NCBI GenBank assembly: GCA_003252145.1
Contig: QKDJ01000326.1
Span: 1 to 7,189, forward strand
Origin: Azovibrio restrictus
Lineage (GTDB): Bacteria; Pseudomonadota; Gammaproteobacteria; Burkholderiales; Rhodocyclaceae
Length of the DNA: 7,189 bases
Direction of reading: 5' to 3'
The position numbers and the translations under genes were made by a program. Numbering within the stretch: the first letter of the stretch is position 1; every line of letters starts with the position of its first letter. A model generated the notes under the pieces. It searched no databases, was not told the DNA's origin, and saw nothing but the letters and a program-made list of their open reading frames with translations. Shown one piece after another: positions 1 to 5,889 of the stretch.

Positions 1-911
1 GGCATTTGTCCGGGGGGCGGGGCGTCAGTGTGTTGTTCATGGGAGCCTTGTCGGCCCTGATCGTGGGGCCCTGCGTGGCAGCGCCTCTGGCGGGGGCTTT
101 GCTCTATATCGGGCAGACCGGGGATGCAGTGCTGGGCGGAGCCGCCCTGTTCGCCATGGCCCTGGGTATGGGCGTGCCCCTGCTGGCGGTAGGCTTGTCA
201 GCCGGCACCTTGTTGCCCCGTTCCGGTCCCTGGATGGAAGGGGTGAAGAAGGCTTTCGGGGTGATGTTGCTGGCCACAGCCGTCTGGTTGATTTCCCCGG
301 TGATTCCCCAAGTGGCCGTGATGCTGGCCTATGCCCTGCTGCTCATTCTGCCAGCCATTTATCTGCATGCCCTGGACCCATTGCCTGCCCATGCCAAGGG
401 CTGGATGCGTTTCTGGAAGGGCGTAGGGGTGGTGATGCTGCTGGCGGGTGGGGCTTTGTTGCTGGGCGCCCTGGCGGGTGCCCGTGACCCCTTGCAACCG
501 CTCTCCGTGTTTCGGGGGGGCGCTCAAGCCCATGAGGCGCCGCTGCCTTTCGAGCGGGTGGCTTCCCTGGCGGCCCTGGAGGAAAGAGTGCGTACGGCGG
601 GAAAACCGGTGATGCTGGATTTCTATGCGGATTGGTGTGTGTCCTGCAAGGAAATGGAACGTTTCACCTTCAGTGATCCGGGGGTACGGGGCAAGCTGGG
701 TCAGTTCCTGCTGCTCCAGGCCGATGTAACGGCCAATTCCGAGGCGGACAAAGCCTTGCTGGCCCGCTTTCAACTGTTCGGGCCGCCGGGCATCATCTTC
801 TTTGGGCCTGACGGCCAGGAGCTCAGTGGCTTGCGCGTGGTGGGTTATAAGGAGGCTGGCGCCTTCTCTGCCGTGCTGGATCAGGTGCTCGCCCGGGTGC
901 CTTCACCTTAG
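1..911 (+). CDS. dsbD: Thiol:disulfide interchange protein DsbD, C-terminal part (5' end outside window)
   Basis: DsbD carries electrons from cytoplasmic thioredoxin across the inner membrane to periplasmic partners such as DsbC, DsbG and cytochrome c maturation proteins. The reading frame is open to the left edge (first whole codon at 3-5), so the N-terminal periplasmic domain and first membrane helices lie upstream; the TTG at 6 is not a real start. Visible first is the CcdA-like membrane domain with the motif GPCVAAPL, whose cysteine (codon 72-74) matches the second conserved membrane cysteine of E. coli DsbD. More hydrophobic helices and the E. coli-like string SGPWME follow, then a linker near 500-545. 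The C-terminal thioredoxin domain has the redox motif WCVSC (cysteine codons 636-638 and 645-647) in the context ADWCVSCKEME, and a cis-proline region GPPGIIFF. A run of seven G (514-520) sits in the linker. The gene ends 82 bases before ribE and is probably a separate unit. The family assignment is firm. Confidence 0.95.
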   Translation, partial: HLSGGRGVSVLFMGALSALIVGPCVAAPLAGALLYIGQTGDAVLGGAALFAMALGMGVPLLAVGLSAGTLLPRSGPWMEGVKKAFGVMLLATAVWLISPVIPQVAVMLAYALLLILPAIYLHALDPLPAHAKGWMRFWKGVGVVMLLAGGALLLGALAGARDPLQPLSVFRGGAQAHEAPLPFERVASLAALEERVRTAGKPVMLDFYADWCVSCKEMERFTFSDPGVRGKLGQFLLLQADVTANSEADKALLARFQLFGPPGIIFFGPDGQELSGLRVVGYKEAGAFSAVLDQVLARVPSP

Positions 912-948
912 GGCTCTGGTTCTCCCTGCCGCCGACCGGGCCGGGCCG

Positions 949-957
949 TGGTAAAAT
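949..957 (+). promoter_or_regulatory. Candidate extended -10 promoter for the rib-nusB-thiL operon
   Basis: TAAAAT at 952-957 matches the sigma-70 -10 consensus at five of six positions. It is preceded by TGG (949-951), giving the extended -10 form TGn-TAAAAT. No recognisable -35 box lies at the usual distance; that stretch is GC-rich, which fits an extended -10 promoter. Transcription would begin near 963-965, leaving a leader of about 30 bases before ribE. The position in the only sizeable gap between dsbD and ribE supports it. No start-site data are available, so this is an inference from sequence. Confidence 0.42.
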
Positions 958-993
958 CCCCGCCTTCTTCAGCCCCTCCCCCTACCCCTGATC

Positions 994-1608
994 ATGTTTT
1001 CCGGAATTGTCGCGGCCGTGGGCCGCATCAAGCAGTTGACGCCCCGTGAAGCCGGTTTCCGTCTGACCGTGGAGCCTGGTGACCTGGATCTTTCCGATGT
1101 GGCCATGGGCGACTCCATCGCCCACGCCGGTGTCTGCCTTACCGTGGTGGACAAGGCTGCCGACAACAGCTGGTACTGCATCGACGTATCTCCCGAAACC
1201 CTCTCCTGCACCCAGGGCCTGGCCCAGCCTGGCGAGGTGAATCTGGAGAAGGCCCTGTGCCTCAACGATCGACTGGGCGGCCACCTGGTGTCCGGTCATG
1301 TGGACGGGGTGGGTGAAGTGACCCGCTTTGATCCCGTGGGCGATAACCGCCTGCTGGAAATTCGTTCGCCCCACGCCATTTCCAAGTACATCGCCCGCAA
1401 GGGTTCCGTCACCGTGGATGGTTGCAGCCTGACCACCAATACGGTGGAGGGGGACGTGTTCACCATCAACCTGATTCCCCACACCCTGGAAGTCACCACC
1501 CTGAAGCACCTGAAGCCCGGCAGCAAGGTGAATCTGGAGATCGACCTGATCGCCCGTTACACGGAACGGATGCTGGCCTGGGAAAAAGAAACCGGGGATG
1601 CCGCCTGA
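994..1608 (+). CDS. ribE: Riboflavin synthase (alpha chain)
   Basis: This enzyme (called ribC in E. coli) performs the last step of riboflavin synthesis, dismutation of two 6,7-dimethyl-8-ribityllumazine molecules into riboflavin and the pyrimidine product that RibH reuses. The 204 residues match the usual family length. The protein is the expected internal duplication of two lumazine-binding barrels: the first opens with MFSGIV and has GDSIAHAGVCLTV (residues 39-51), the second has the parallel GSVTVDGCSLT (138-148). The conserved GGHLVSGHVDG is at 95-105. Ser41, Cys48 and His102 sit where the functional residues of the E. coli enzyme lie. The start is fixed by the family-typical MFSGI terminus; the leader before it has no Shine-Dalgarno sequence and is nearly all pyrimidine. 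The TGA stop shares one base with the ATG of the next gene, so the two are likely translationally coupled. It is the first gene of the riboflavin cluster, and ribD is not next to it. Confidence 0.96.
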   Translation: MFSGIVAAVGRIKQLTPREAGFRLTVEPGDLDLSDVAMGDSIAHAGVCLTVVDKAADNSWYCIDVSPETLSCTQGLAQPGEVNLEKALCLNDRLGGHLVSGHVDGVGEVTRFDPVGDNRLLEIRSPHAISKYIARKGSVTVDGCSLTTNTVEGDVFTINLIPHTLEVTTLKHLKPGSKVNLEIDLIARYTERMLAWEKETGDAA

Positions 1609-2729
1609 TGTCCCCGACCAATCCTGCCATCGCTTCCACTGAGGAAATCATTGCCGAGTTCAAGGCGGGCCGTATGGTCATCCTGGTGGACGAGGAAGAT
1701 CGGGAGAATGAAGGGGATGTGCTGGTCGCCTCCCAGTTCATTACTCCGGAAGCCATCAATTTCATGGTCACCCACTGCCGTGGCCTGGTGTGTCTGACCA
1801 TTACCGAAGATCGGGCCAAGCAACTGGGCCTGACCCAAATGGCTCGGGATAACAAGACTCCCTATGGCACGGCCTTCACGGTTTCCATCGAGGCTGCCGA
1901 AGGGGTCACTACCGGTATTTCCGCCCAGGATCGGGCGCGTACCGTGCAGGCTGCCGTGGCCAGAAATGCCGTACCCGAGGACATCGTTCAGCCCGGCCAC
2001 ATCTTTCCCATCACGGCTCGTGAAGGCGGTGTGCTGGTGCGTGCCGGTCACACGGAAGCCGGTTGCGATCTGGCCCAGCTGGCTGGCCTGGAGCCTTCTT
2101 CCGTTATCTGCGAAATCCTCAAGGAAGACGGCACCATGGCCCGTCTGCCGGATCTGATCGAGTTCGCCAAGGAACATGGTCTCAAGGTGGGCACCATTGC
2201 CGACCTGATCCATTACCGTGCCTCTTCCGAGACCCTGGTGGAACGGGTGATTTCCAAGCCCGTGCAAACGCCCCACGGGGAATTCACCCTGCATGCCTAT
2301 GTGGATCAGGCCTCCGGTGCTTCCCATCTGGCCCTGGTCAAGGGCGAGATTCCCGTAGGCGGGGAAACCCTGGTGCGGGTGCACGAACCCCTGTCGGTGC
2401 TGGATTTCATTGATCCGGACAGCCGTACCGCCTCGTTCTCCATTGACCAGGCTCAGGCCGCCATTGCCAAGAATGGCCATGGGGTGATCGTGCTCATGCA
2501 CCGGGCCGAGGACGGGGCTGACCTGATTTCCCGCCTGACTGCCGATCCCGGCACCGCCAAGCGCAACGTCAAGTGGGACCCCCGTACCCATGGCATTGGG
2601 GCCCAGATCCTGCGCGACCTGGGCGTAACTCGCATGCGTCTGCTCTCCAGCCCCCGCAAGATGCCCTCCATGACCGGTTTCTCCCTGGAAGTGACCGGCT
2701 TCGTTTCTTCCCCCGAGGAGTTGAACTGA
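1608..2729 (+). CDS. ribBA: 3,4-dihydroxy-2-butanone 4-phosphate synthase with degenerate GTP cyclohydrolase II-like domain (RibBX type)
   Basis: The N-terminal half (about residues 1-205 of 373) converts ribulose 5-phosphate into 3,4-dihydroxy-2-butanone 4-phosphate, the four-carbon donor for RibH. It carries the acidic motif [10 protein letters not shown] (28-37), PGHIFPI (129-135) and GHTEA (147-151), all typical of active RibB. The C-terminal part (about 216-373) aligns with GTP cyclohydrolase II over its whole length, including [12 protein letters not shown] near 324-335 and [11 protein letters not shown] after it. However, the three zinc-binding cysteines of RibA are absent (the domain has no cysteine at all) and the RQEGRNIG-like catalytic stretch reads RAEDGADL (299-306). 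This matches the known RibBX variant of proteobacteria, so it should not act as a cyclohydrolase even though automatic annotation will often call it bifunctional RibBA. The start at 1608 overlaps the ribE stop (TGATG); an upstream in-frame ATG at 1422 lies inside ribE and is rejected. Confidence 0.94.
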   Translation: MSPTNPAIASTEEIIAEFKAGRMVILVDEEDRENEGDVLVASQFITPEAINFMVTHCRGLVCLTITEDRAKQLGLTQMARDNKTPYGTAFTVSIEAAEGVTTGISAQDRARTVQAAVARNAVPEDIVQPGHIFPITAREGGVLVRAGHTEAGCDLAQLAGLEPSSVICEILKEDGTMARLPDLIEFAKEHGLKVGTIADLIHYRASSETLVERVISKPVQTPHGEFTLHAYVDQASGASHLALVKGEIPVGGETLVRVHEPLSVLDFIDPDSRTASFSIDQAQAAIAKNGHGVIVLMHRAEDGADLISRLTADPGTAKRNVKWDPRTHGIGAQILRDLGVTRMRLLSSPRKMPSMTGFSLEVTGFVSSPEELN

Positions 2730-2730
2730 C

Positions 2731-3219
2731 ATGCCCCGTTTCGACAACGTATTCGAATATCCGGAAAACCTGAACGGCGCCGGCCTCAAGGTCGGCATTG
2801 TCATGAGCCGCTTCAATCAGGATGTCTGCGAAGGGCTGTTGTCCGCCTGCGTGGCCGAACTGAAGCGCCTGGGTGTGGCCGATGAAGACATGAGCATCTG
2901 CACCGTGCCCGGCGCCCTGGAAATTCCTCTGGTGATGCAGAATCTGGCCCAGAGCGGCAAGGTGGATGCCCTGGTGGCCCTGGGAGCCGTGATCCGTGGC
3001 GAAACCTACCACTTTGAAGTGGTGTCCAACGACTCCTGCCGCGCCCTCATGGAGGTGCAATTGCACACCGGTGTGCCCATCGCCAACGGTATCCTGACCT
3101 GCGAAAACGACGATCAGGCCCTGGTGCGCATGCAGCAGAAGGGCCAGGACTGTGCCCAGGCGGCCGTGGAAATGGCCCGCCTCCTGTCCCTGGTGTCGGA
3201 ACGCACTCCCCGTATTTGA
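2731..3219 (+). CDS. ribH: 6,7-dimethyl-8-ribityllumazine synthase
   Basis: RibH condenses 5-amino-6-ribitylamino-uracil with the RibB product to give lumazine, the substrate of RibE. The 162-residue length is normal. Visible motifs are SRFN (26-29, the aromatic residue that stacks on the pyrimidine), VPGALEIP (59-66), and [11 protein letters not shown] (85-95) with the likely catalytic base His94. After these comes PIANGILT, then DDQALVRM with Arg133 at the expected phosphate-binding position. The ending [13 protein letters not shown] replaces the GNKG-type ending of the E. coli enzyme and resembles what I recall of betaproteobacterial RibH. The start is one base after the ribBA stop, and AGGAG at 2716-2720, inside the end of ribBA, is a good ribosome binding site about ten bases upstream. 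Cages of 60 subunits or smaller assemblies both occur in this family, and the sequence alone does not decide which. Confidence 0.96.
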   Translation: MPRFDNVFEYPENLNGAGLKVGIVMSRFNQDVCEGLLSACVAELKRLGVADEDMSICTVPGALEIPLVMQNLAQSGKVDALVALGAVIRGETYHFEVVSNDSCRALMEVQLHTGVPIANGILTCENDDQALVRMQQKGQDCAQAAVEMARLLSLVSERTPRI

Positions 3220-3229
3220 AAGTAGTCCC

Positions 3230-3709
3230 ATGACCGATATCGCCAAGCCCGCTTCCACCCCCAAGGCCCCACCCAAGTCGCCCCGGCGTCGGGCCCGGGA
3301 ATTTGCCCTGCAGGGGCTTTATCAGTGGCGCGTGGGCGGTGCCGACGAAGTGGCCATTGAGGCCCATCTGCCGGAGCTGGAAGGTTACGGCAAGGCGGAC
3401 CAGGAACTGTGCAAGACCCTGATCCGAGGTGTCATGCGTCAGCGGGAAACCCTGGAAGGCCATCTGGCTGATGCCCTGGATCGTCCCTTCGATGAGCTGT
3501 CGCCCATCGAAGCCATCATCCTGTTGCTGGCCACCTACGAACTGTCCCATTTCCCCGAGACCCCCTACCGGGTCATCATCAACGAGGCCATCGAACTGGC
3601 CAAGGGCTTCGGCGGTACTGACGGCCACCGCTACGTGAATGGGGTGTTGGACAAGATGGCCGCCAAGCTGCGTGCCGAAGAAGTCCTGGCCCGGCGTAAA
3701 TCCAAATAA
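3230..3709 (+). CDS. nusB: Transcription antitermination factor NusB
   Basis: NusB binds boxA RNA together with NusE (ribosomal protein S10) and helps RNA polymerase read through rRNA operons. The 159-residue protein is all-helical as expected. A proline- and lysine-rich N-terminal tail (residues 1-18) leads into the RNA-binding arginine motif RRRAREFALQGLYQW (19-33). Family hallmarks follow: DELSPIEAIILLLATYEL (88-105), PYRVIINEAIELAK (112-125) and the ending FGGTDGHRYVNGVLD (127-141). The start at 3230 is chosen because an in-frame ATG at 3152 would lie inside ribH and add 26 unrelated residues. It is ten bases after the ribH stop with only a weak purine stretch (GAAAG) before it, so coupling to ribH translation is likely. 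The ribH-nusB pairing is widespread in proteobacteria and supports the call. Confidence 0.95.
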   Translation: MTDIAKPASTPKAPPKSPRRRAREFALQGLYQWRVGGADEVAIEAHLPELEGYGKADQELCKTLIRGVMRQRETLEGHLADALDRPFDELSPIEAIILLLATYELSHFPETPYRVIINEAIELAKGFGGTDGHRYVNGVLDKMAAKLRAEEVLARRKSK

Positions 3710-3733
3710 ATCAGTCTGGCTCAAGGGTCCAGC

Positions 3734-4690
3734 ATGGGTGAGTTTGACCTGATCGCCCGCCATTTCGCCCGGCCCACGCCCCAGGCCCTGCTGGGCCCCG
3801 GGGATGACTGCGCCCTGGTGCAGCCTTCTCCCGGCTACGAACTGGCCGTCACTACCGACATGCTGGTGGAAGGCACCCATTTCCTGGCCGGAACCGATCC
3901 CCGGGATCTGGGCTGGAAGACCCTGGCCGTGAATCTTTCCGACCTGGCCGCCATGGGGGCCAAACCCCGCTGGGTGTTGCTGGCGGGCAGTCTGCCCGCT
4001 GCCGATGAGGCCTGGCTGGCGCCCTTTGCCGAGGGCTTTCATGCCTGCGCCCAGGCCTTCGGAGTGGATCTGATCGGGGGGGATACCACCCGGGGTCCCC
4101 TGAATCTCTGCGTCACTGCCATGGGCGAGGTGCCGGCCGGTCAGGCCCTGCGCCGTAGCGGCGCCTGTTTGCACGACGATATCTGGATTTCCGGTCACGT
4201 GGGGTTGGCCAATCTGGGCCTGCACCAGTTGCTAGGTCAGCTGGAACTGCCCCAGCGTTGGCAGCGTCTATGTATTAAACGGCTGCAAGCACCTCAACCT
4301 CGCATCGCCCTGGGCTTGGCTCTGCGTTCCCTGGCCCATGCCGCCATCGATATTTCTGACGGTCTGCTCGCCGACCTGGGCCATGTGGCCCGGGCTTCCG
4401 GCCTTCAGGCCCGGGTGGTGCTGAACCAGTTACCCCATCTGCCCGAGGGCGTAGCCCGGGCTGAAGCCCTGGATGCCCTGCTGGCCGGTGGGGATGATTA
4501 CGAACTTTGTTTTACCGCGCCCACCAGCCAGCGTCTGGCCCTGGGTTGTACCGCCGCCGACCTGGACCTGCCCCTGTGGCGTATCGGTTACATGGATGCA
4601 GCCAGCCCCGTGGGGGATGTGCTGCTCCTGGGGCCGGACGAAGAGGTGATTGAATGGTCACGCCAGGGCTACGACCATTTTTCTGCCTGA
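3734..4690 (+). CDS. thiL: Thiamine-monophosphate kinase
   Basis: ThiL phosphorylates thiamine monophosphate to thiamine diphosphate with ATP, the last step of the cofactor pathway, in the cytoplasm. The 318 residues are the usual length for this AIR synthase-like (PurM) fold. Motifs run in order: N-terminal EFDLIARHF (3-11), the metal and nucleotide site GPGDDCA (21-27), TTDMLVEGTHF (40-50), NLSDLAAMGAKP (67-78), IGGDTTRG (114-121), the second acidic motif AIDISDGLLADLGH (204-217) and AGGDDYELCF (251-260). AAGGG at 3723-3727 is a plausible ribosome binding site, and the start gives the typical N-terminus. It follows nusB by 24 bases, the common nusB-thiL order. In many relatives pgpA comes next, but here the following gene is fba. 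A seven-G run at 4076-4082 encodes part of IGGDTT. Confidence 0.95.
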   Translation: MGEFDLIARHFARPTPQALLGPGDDCALVQPSPGYELAVTTDMLVEGTHFLAGTDPRDLGWKTLAVNLSDLAAMGAKPRWVLLAGSLPAADEAWLAPFAEGFHACAQAFGVDLIGGDTTRGPLNLCVTAMGEVPAGQALRRSGACLHDDIWISGHVGLANLGLHQLLGQLELPQRWQRLCIKRLQAPQPRIALGLALRSLAHAAIDISDGLLADLGHVARASGLQARVVLNQLPHLPEGVARAEALDALLAGGDDYELCFTAPTSQRLALGCTAADLDLPLWRIGYMDAASPVGDVLLLGPDEEVIEWSRQGYDHFSA

Positions 4691-4692
4691 AG

Positions 4693-4698
4693 TAGAAT
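4693..4698 (+). promoter_or_regulatory. Possible -10 box for fba
   Basis: TAGAAT matches the -10 consensus at five of six positions and lies just after the thiL stop, about 40 bases before the fba start. No good -35 box is found 15-19 bases upstream and there is no extended TGn motif, so the evidence is weak. A separate promoter would make sense because aldolase is needed in far larger amounts than riboflavin or thiamine enzymes. Read-through from the operon upstream is equally possible, as no terminator separates thiL and fba. Confidence 0.25.
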
Positions 4699-4737
4699 TA
4701 CTGTTTATCTCTCAACCGACCTTTTCGGAGAATTCCC

Positions 4738-5802
4738 ATGCCCATCGTCTCCATGCGCCAACTGCTGGATCACGCGGCTGAAAACAGCTACGGCCTGCCC
4801 GCCTTCAACGTCAACAACATGGAGCAGGTCTGGGCCATCATGGAGGCGGCCAATGAGCTGAATGCTCCGGTGATCATGCAGGCTTCCGCCGGCGCCCGTA
4901 AGTACGCCGGTGAGCCCTTCCTGCGTCACCAGATTCTCGCCGCCCTGGAAGCCTATCCCCACATCCCCGTGGTGATGCACCAGGACCATGGCCAGTCCCC
5001 CGCTGTGTGTATGGCCGCCATCAAGTCCGGCTTCTCTTCCGTGATGATGGACGGTTCCCTGATGGCTGACGGCAAGTCCGTGGCCAGCTACGAATACAAC
5101 GTGGAAGTGACCCGCAAGGTGGTGGAGTTTTCCCACGCCATTGGCGTTTCCGTGGAAGGCGAACTGGGGGTGCTGGGTTCCCTGGAAACCATGAAGGCGG
5201 ACAAGGAAGATGGCCACGGTGCCGAAGGCCACATGACCCGGGAAGACCTGCTCACCGACGTGGAACAGGCTGCTGACTTCGTCAAGCAGACCAACTGTGA
5301 CGCCCTGGCTATCGCCATCGGTACCAGCCACGGGGCCTACAAATTCACCAAGAAGCCCACCGGTGACATCCTGGCCATCGACCGTATCGCTGAAATCCAC
5401 GCCCGCATCCCCAACACCCACTTGGTGATGCACGGTTCTTCCTCCGTGCCGCAAGAACTGCTGGCCGAGATTCGTCAGTTTGGCGGTGACATGAAGGAAA
5501 CCTACGGGGTGCCCGTGGAAGAAATCGTTCAGGGCATCAAGCACGGGGTGCGCAAGGTCAATATCGACACGGATATCCGTCTGGCCATGACTGGCGCCAT
5601 CCGCCGCTACCTGGCTGAGCATCCGGACAAGTTTGATCCCCGCGATTACCTGAAGCCCGCCCGGGAAGCCGCCAAGAAAATCTGTCTGGCCCGCTATCAA
5701 GCCTTCGGCTGCGAAGGTCAGGCCGGCAAGATCAAGGTCATTGCCCTGGACAAGATGGCTGAACGTTACGCCAAGGGCGACCTGAACCAGATCGTCAAGT
5801 AA
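4738..5802 (+). CDS. fba: Class II fructose-1,6-bisphosphate aldolase (Calvin cycle subtype)
   Basis: This zinc enzyme reversibly cleaves fructose 1,6-bisphosphate into dihydroxyacetone phosphate and glyceraldehyde 3-phosphate, serving glycolysis, gluconeogenesis and, where present, the Calvin cycle. The 354-residue length and sequence fit the type B class II subfamily that includes CbbA proteins. The N-terminus has GLPAFNVNN (19-27). The catalytic and zinc site is MHQDHGQ (80-86), with Asp83 the likely catalytic acid and His84 a zinc ligand. Further zinc histidines are expected at GTSHGAY (His198) and VMHGSSS (His232), and phosphate binding at NIDTD (275-279). GGAG at 4727-4730, seven bases before the ATG, is a clear ribosome binding site. 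It is an odd neighbour for thiL, but lies 47 bases away and ends at its own terminator, so it may form a one-gene unit. Nothing else in the window points to carbon fixation, so a role in central carbon metabolism is the safer reading. Confidence 0.96.
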   Translation: MPIVSMRQLLDHAAENSYGLPAFNVNNMEQVWAIMEAANELNAPVIMQASAGARKYAGEPFLRHQILAALEAYPHIPVVMHQDHGQSPAVCMAAIKSGFSSVMMDGSLMADGKSVASYEYNVEVTRKVVEFSHAIGVSVEGELGVLGSLETMKADKEDGHGAEGHMTREDLLTDVEQAADFVKQTNCDALAIAIGTSHGAYKFTKKPTGDILAIDRIAEIHARIPNTHLVMHGSSSVPQELLAEIRQFGGDMKETYGVPVEEIVQGIKHGVRKVNIDTDIRLAMTGAIRRYLAEHPDKFDPRDYLKPAREAAKKICLARYQAFGCEGQAGKIKVIALDKMAERYAKGDLNQIVK

Positions 5803-5817
5803 GCTGTGTTTCCTGAG

Positions 5818-5847
5818 AATGGCCGCCTGTTGGGCGGCCATTTTTTT
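5818..5847 (+). terminator. Intrinsic (rho-independent) terminator after fba
   Basis: GGCCGCC (5821-5827) and GGCGGCC (5833-5839) form a perfect seven-pair GC stem with a five-base loop, extended by A-T pairs at its foot. Seven T residues (5841-5847) follow directly. It begins 15 bases after the fba stop codon. The reverse strand lacks a comparable T tract, so it works mainly in the plus direction and separates fba from the feoB-like gene. Confidence 0.93.
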
Positions 5848-5889
5848 CTGTGTTTTTAACGCTTCTTTTGCCAGCCGGTGCACGCCACC

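Noticed and set aside
912..993. FMN riboswitch upstream of ribE
   Set aside because: The gap is only 82 bases and shows none of the conserved multi-stem layout of that aptamer.
1422..1607. Longer N-terminus for ribBA starting at an upstream ATG
   Set aside because: The added 62 residues are out-of-frame ribE sequence with no RibB similarity, and the 1608 start gives the normal family N-terminus.
1557..2816. 419-codon open frame on the minus strand opposite ribBA
   Set aside because: It lies wholly opposite a clearly conserved gene, its translation shows the Gly/His/Gln-rich composition typical of an antisense shadow of GC-rich codons, and no family is recognisable.
3152..3229. Longer N-terminus for nusB starting inside ribH
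   Set aside because: The extra 26 residues come from ribH read in another frame; the ATG at 3230 gives a standard NusB length.
3047..4225. 392-codon open frame on the minus strand opposite ribH, nusB and thiL
   Set aside because: It spans three real genes and their gaps and has no recognisable domain; open antisense frames are expected in GC-rich DNA.
4716..4728. Small hairpin CCGA/TCGG overlapping the fba ribosome binding site
   Set aside because: Four pairs with a five-base loop is too weak to support a regulatory claim.
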